From Candidatus Methanomethylophilaceae archaeon (lineage in GTDB: Archaea; Thermoplasmatota; Thermoplasmata; Methanomassiliicoccales; Methanomethylophilaceae): a stretch of DNA of 64,000 nucleotides. The notes below the pieces were generated by a model. That model was not told the DNA's origin and did not search any database. It was given only the letters and a program-made list of their open reading frames with translations. This document shows, one piece after another, positions 60,423 to 64,000 of the stretch (position 1 is its first letter; the number at the start of each line of letters is the position of its first letter). The position numbers and the translations under genes are program-made. The DNA lies in assembly GCA_017524805.1 (NCBI GenBank), contig JAFXUX010000009.1, forward strand, positions 1-64,000. Direction: 5' to 3'.

Positions 60423-60452
60423 GATAAGATGGGGACGATGCCCCCTTTGAAT

Positions 60453-60878
60453 TCAGATGTCTCTGAAAAGAGTGGCGTACTGCATCTTCTTGGCGCCGAA
60501 ATACTCCTTGCAGTACTGCGCGGTAGCCTCCGGCGGGAATTCTTTGCAGGAGAAGACATCGACGAAAGCCCTGTCGGTGTCCTCAGCGAAATGGCCTGAG
60601 ATACAGGATGTTTCGATGAGCTGTATCAAGGAATAACCTTGGACTTTGGGTTCCGCTCCGAAGCGGACTGCGATCGGCTCACCGTATCTTTTCATTTTGA
60701 TGTGATCCGCGAGATCGATGGCGAACTGTTTGATGTATTCGCCGTCGCAGATCTTCTGGTGGTCGCATTCACCGAGATCGATTGCGATGTGGAGTCCCCA
60801 CTGCTTCTCGTCGTTGTATTTCGTGATAGACTCCTCGTCGGAAAGGAGCTTACCCGCAAACTGACTCATGCTGTACAT
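60453..60878 (-). CDS. S-adenosylmethionine decarboxylase-like protein (SpeD family)
   Basis: A 141-residue protein resembling archaeal/bacterial AdoMet decarboxylase. The self-processing region reads LIETSCISGHF (Ser91 would become the pyruvoyl group), and Cys111 in VDVFSCK matches the catalytic Cys. The common E-S-H triad is E-T-S-C here, with Cys92 in place of His, so activity may differ. A second Cys pair earlier (ECDHQKIC, 38-44) is unusual. If active it would make decarboxylated AdoMet for polyamine synthesis; no spermidine synthase is nearby. The start at ATG 60878 follows the ribosome site AAGGTGG. Palindromes of the GAGAC/GTCTC type lie just upstream. Confidence 0.75.
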   Translation of the reverse strand: MYSMSQFAGKLLSDEESITKYNDEKQWGLHIAIDLGECDHQKICDGEYIKQFAIDLADHIKMKRYGEPIAVRFGAEPKVQGYSLIQLIETSCISGHFAEDTDRAFVDVFSCKEFPPEATAQYCKEYFGAKKMQYATLFRDI

Positions 60879-60890
60879 CGTAACCACCTT

Positions 60891-60975
60891 GAGACATAGT
60901 AGTCTCGAACCGAGTATCGGCTCCCTGTATTTGAAAGGATGCCCTGCGGTTACAGAAACGCGTCTCAAATGAGAC
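60891..60975. promoter_or_regulatory. two GAGAC/GTCTC inverted repeats
   Basis: GAGAC-N6-GTCTC (60891-60906) and GTCTCA-N2-TGAGAC (60962-60975) lie between the divergent SpeD-like and DUF362 genes. The first overlaps the ribosome-site region of the SpeD-like gene. They may be binding sites of one regulator. Confidence 0.4.
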
Positions 60976-61058
60976 ACATGACTGCCTTTTATATTCCCTG
61001 CAAATCAAAACCTCTCCGGAGGCAAAGTTATTCCATCGCGCGATGCCATCATCATCGC

Positions 61059-62171
61059 ATGCCGAATCCCGAAGTTTTCTTCACCGACATGCGCTGCAGA
61101 TTGGGCGATAGCCTCCCTGACAAGATGGACAGGCTGATACGCGCCGCCGGAATCGGAAGCATAGATATGGGGGGCAAATTCGTTGCAATCAAGATGCACT
61201 TCGGGGAGCTGGGGAATCTCGCTTACCTCAGGCCCAATTATGCCAAAGTGATAGCGGACTTCGTCAAAGAAAAGGGCGGTACGCCATTCCTCACCGACTG
61301 CAACACGCTGTATAAAGGAAGCAGGAAAAATGCCGTTGACCATCTGGAATGCGCCTCTTTGAATGGCTTCAATCCAACCACCACAGGATGCCAGATAATC
61401 ATAGGGGACGGACTGAAAGGCGACGACGACGTCGAGATTCCTATAGAAGGAGAATACGTGAGAAGCGCCAAGATAGGCCGTGCGATAGCGGACAGCGACG
61501 TGCTCATCACGCTTACTCATTTCAAAGGCCACGCGACCACCGCTTTCGGCGGGGCGATAAAGAATCTTGCCATGGGATGTGCCTCTCGCCGCGGCAAAAA
61601 GGAGCTCCACATCGACGGGATCCCCGAATTGGACTCCGGAAAATGCGTAGGCTGCGGGAGATGCGTCGATTCCTGCGGAGAGGAGGCAGTAATGGTGCGC
61701 CGCGGAAGGGCGAGCGTCATCGAAGAGAAATGTGTGGGATGCAGAAGATGCGTCGGGGCATGCCCAAAAAAGGCTCTGCGCTCTGTCAGAGATCTGGACG
61801 GGAAAATGGTCGATGGCAAAATGGTGGAGTACGCCGCCGCCATCGTAAGAAGCAAACCTTGCTTCCATGTGGCAGTCATCTGCGACGTTTCCCCGTTCTG
61901 CGATTGCGCCGCTTGGAACGATGTCCCGATCGTTCCGGACGTCGGCATTCTCGCATCGTTTGACCCCCTAGCTCTTGACAAAGCTTGCGTGGATCTGATC
62001 CAGAAGCAGCCCATGATCCCGGGCAGCCGGGCCTGGGACAACAAAGACCTTGGGTTCTCGGATGATATCATAAAATGCAACCAGCCCGGGACCAGATGGC
62101 AGAACCACTTCGAACATGCCGAAAAGATGGGGCTCGGAAACGGCGACTATTCTTTGATAGAAGTGAGATAA
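61059..62171 (+). CDS. DUF362 protein with two [4Fe-4S] clusters
   Basis: A 370-residue protein. Residues 1-185 are the DUF362 domain (KFVAIKMHFGELGNLAYLRPNYAK, DCNTLYKGSRKNAVDHL, ITLTHFKGHATTAFGGAIKNLAMG). A ferredoxin domain follows at about 190-255 with CVGCGRCVDSC and CVGCRRCVGACP. The rest (FHVAVICDVSPFCDCAAWNDVP) is another conserved part of the family with Cys residues that could bind a third centre. DUF362 proteins are iron-sulfur proteins of unsettled function in many anaerobes. ATG 61059 (MPNPEVFFTD) is chosen because the upstream open frame lacks family sequence. Stop TAA. Confidence 0.87.
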   Translation: MPNPEVFFTDMRCRLGDSLPDKMDRLIRAAGIGSIDMGGKFVAIKMHFGELGNLAYLRPNYAKVIADFVKEKGGTPFLTDCNTLYKGSRKNAVDHLECASLNGFNPTTTGCQIIIGDGLKGDDDVEIPIEGEYVRSAKIGRAIADSDVLITLTHFKGHATTAFGGAIKNLAMGCASRRGKKELHIDGIPELDSGKCVGCGRCVDSCGEEAVMVRRGRASVIEEKCVGCRRCVGACPKKALRSVRDLDGKMVDGKMVEYAAAIVRSKPCFHVAVICDVSPFCDCAAWNDVPIVPDVGILASFDPLALDKACVDLIQKQPMIPGSRAWDNKDLGFSDDIIKCNQPGTRWQNHFEHAEKMGLGNGDYSLIEVR

Positions 62172-62444
62172 AAATAACCGCAATTTGCGAAACCCCTTCC
62201 TTCCGCCTCCTTTCTACATAGAAAGTTGGCATTATGAGTAATCTGAATCAACCTCCCGCAGTCAATTTACCAACCGCAATAATTCCGCCATAGAATCAAA
62301 ATTGGCTTATTTGGCCAATTTATATTTTTGTACAATTACAATTCATTTTTTCCTAATTCAATAGCAAAATAATTGACGCTTGCATTAACTATCAAACGAA
62401 TCCATCATATCATTATTTAACGTACATTATCGTTGTCCCGCCCG

Positions 62445-64000
62445 ATGGAAACCTTAGAGCAATTGATTTCCAAGGCCGAAGCAGGGGACGTGCAGTCCTG
62501 CTTCGAGCTAGGGCAGAGATATGCGCTCGGTGAGGGCACCGATGCGGATGAGAAAGCGGCATTCGATTGGTACCTTCGCGCTGCCAGAGGAGGCAACGTC
62601 ATGGCCCAAAAGGCGGTAGGCATCTGTTATGCCAATGGCATAGCCACAGATGCCAACTGGGATGAAGCAGCCATGTGGTACCTCCGCGCCCTCATGAAGG
62701 GCGACCCGGAAGCGTTCCGCACCCTGTCTGACTATTACGAAACGCACGAAACACCGGCCGACGGTGCCATTCTCGAATATTACCGCAGCGCGTCCGAAAA
62801 GGACGATGCAGATGCCAACTATATGTTGGGCAGGCTGTATGAGCTCGGCGTCGGCACCGCATTCGATCCGGAAAACGCATTCGAATCGTACAAAAAAGCA
62901 TGCGAGAAAGGCCACATCGATGCCAAAGTCAAAGTCGCGACCTGCATCCTCGAAGGATTGGGAACGAGCAGAGACCGCGAAAAAGGAGCGTCGATGATCT
63001 CCAAGCTCTGGGACGAAGGATGTGTCTCAGCGGGATCCGCCCTCGCCAAATGCTACGAGTACGGAACCGGAGTCAAACGCGACCACTCCAAAGTCTTCTC
63101 CATCTACGACCAGATGGTAAGCAAAGGATCGGTCGAAGGGATGTACAACCTCGGAAGATGCTACATGGACGGAATCGGAGTCCCTAAGGACGGCAACTAT
63201 TCGTTCTCCTGGTTCACCGCGGCTGCCATGAGGAACTCCCGCGATGGCATATACGGTCTCGCCAGATGCTATATGGGAGGCATCGGGGTTGACAAAAACA
63301 AGGACACCGGCTTGAAGCTCCTCGAGAACGCATCGAAGCTCGGTCAGACCGACGCCATGATCATGCTGGGACAATTGTACAGCAAAGGCAAGCTCGTGCC
63401 GAAGAACGCCCAGATCTCCGCAGAGAATTTCAAGAGATCTGCCGACCTCGGAGATTCCTACGCCCAGCTGACCACCGGCGACAACTACGCCAACGGAACG
63501 GGCGTCAAGAAAGACGGCAGAGCCGCGCTGAAATACTACATGATGTCCGCCGCGCACGGAAACACCGTCGCCTGCTACAATGTGGGAACCGCTTACGCGC
63601 TCGGAAATGGGGTCAAGAAGAATGAGGAGGCCTCGTTCGAATGGCTCTCCAGAGCTGCCGAGGACAACTTCATGAAAGCGCAGTTCTCCATAGCCGAGGC
63701 ATACTCCAAGGGAAGGGGAACCAAGAAGGACCCCGAGAAAGCCTTCGAGATCCACAAGAACCTCGCCGAGAACGGATTCGGCAAGTCGCAATATCATGTG
63801 GCATACTCCTATTTCGAAGGGATCGGCACCGAGAAGAACGATGCCCTTGCCTACGAATGGTTCCAGAAGGGAGCCCAGAACGGCAACGTCCTGTGCCAGT
63901 ATTATGCTGGATACTGCCTGTGGAATGGGATCGGCGTCGAAGCCGACCAAGACAAAGCCATCGAATGGTACAAGCGCGCCGCAGAGCAGGGACACGTGGT
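62445..64000 (+). CDS. very large Sel1-repeat protein, cut by window end
   Basis: At least 518 residues, open at the right edge. From residue 15 on it consists of Sel1 repeats, about fourteen so far, for example CFELGQRYALGEGTDADEKAAFDWYLRAA and YNVGTAYALGNGVKKNEEASFEWLSRAA. The repeats become more regular toward the window edge. No signal peptide. TATA-like TTATTTAACG lies about 27 bases before the ATG, so the start is well supported. It is the sixth Sel1 gene in the window; the total size and C-terminal domains cannot be seen. Confidence 0.88.
   Translation, partial: METLEQLISKAEAGDVQSCFELGQRYALGEGTDADEKAAFDWYLRAARGGNVMAQKAVGICYANGIATDANWDEAAMWYLRALMKGDPEAFRTLSDYYETHETPADGAILEYYRSASEKDDADANYMLGRLYELGVGTAFDPENAFESYKKACEKGHIDAKVKVATCILEGLGTSRDREKGASMISKLWDEGCVSAGSALAKCYEYGTGVKRDHSKVFSIYDQMVSKGSVEGMYNLGRCYMDGIGVPKDGNYSFSWFTAAAMRNSRDGIYGLARCYMGGIGVDKNKDTGLKLLENASKLGQTDAMIMLGQLYSKGKLVPKNAQISAENFKRSADLGDSYAQLTTGDNYANGTGVKKDGRAALKYYMMSAAHGNTVACYNVGTAYALGNGVKKNEEASFEWLSRAAEDNFMKAQFSIAEAYSKGRGTKKDPEKAFEIHKNLAENGFGKSQYHVAYSYFEGIGTEKNDALAYEWFQKGAQNGNVLCQYYAGYCLWNGIGVEADQDKAIEWYKRAAEQGHV

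Noticed and set aside
1-64000. pyl genes, mtmB/mtbB/mttB, CRISPR arrays, insertion sequences and rRNA
   Set aside because: I looked for their motifs on both strands and found none in this window.

Overview
The window is chromosomal DNA of an archaeon, most likely a methanogen of the order Methanomassiliicoccales (Thermoplasmatota), probably of the host-associated Methanomethylophilaceae type. The information-processing genes are archaeal: SRP54, TrmY, archaeal PPAT, FttA/aCPSF1, proteasome beta, RFC small subunit, archaeal PheT and class I HMG-CoA reductase. There are two RamA-type corrinoid activases and a corrinoid protein/methyltransferase pair. UAG is almost absent as a stop: of 58 complete genes I read about 52 TGA, 5 TAA and 1 TAG, as expected where UAG encodes pyrrolysine. 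Many genes have a TATA-like box centred about 26 nt before the start codon, which suggests largely leaderless transcription. No mcr, pyl or methylamine methyltransferase genes lie in this window, so the order is an inference.

Layout. 1-2.6 kb: the edge of a possible integrated element, with an ORF interrupted by an in-frame amber codon, a winged-helix regulator and a tyrosine recombinase pointing at a tRNA-Ala(CGC). 2.7-6.8 kb: redox and housekeeping genes, purB and a coiled-coil protein. 7.2-13.7 kb: a seven-gene run srp54-trmY-Zn ribbon-PPAT/NTPase fusion-FAD dehydrogenase-etfB-etfA. 13.8-26 kb: core genes (bcp, pheT, hmgA, rubrerythrin, fttA, psmB, nrdJ, rfcS). 26-32.5 kb: a five-gene operon of three Sel1-repeat proteins, a PaaK-like ligase and an inositol-phosphatase-family protein, then a divergent Sel1 gene with a TAG inside a repeat. 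32.5-37.4 kb: fhs and an iron-uptake operon (two FeoA-like proteins, FeoB, Cys-rich partner) under a palindromic operator. 37.5-40.6 kb: a surface transglutaminase-like protein, rubredoxin, an ArsR regulator and another Sel1 protein.

40.7-49.4 kb is the most striking region. Five tightly coupled genes encode an Hsp70 fused to a von Willebrand A domain, a 988-residue zinc-ribbon/beta-sandwich protein with a J-domain-like N-terminus, a zinc-ribbon GTPase, a GrpE-like protein and a second, lidless Hsp70. This looks like a dedicated chaperone-like machine that I cannot match to a described archaeal system.

49.9-57.2 kb is a corrinoid methyl-transfer block. A UroD-fold methyltransferase, a corrinoid protein and RamA run leftward. 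A short CobW-type GTPase, a His-rich metal-binding protein and a second RamA run rightward. Copies of the palindrome TGATTAATCA lie in the shared intergenic region and again before the second ramA, suggesting one regulon. 57.3-62.2 kb holds an ABC importer of the nitrate/taurine type whose binding protein appears circularly permuted, an AdoMet-decarboxylase-like protein and a DUF362 ferredoxin protein. The window ends inside a very large Sel1-repeat gene.
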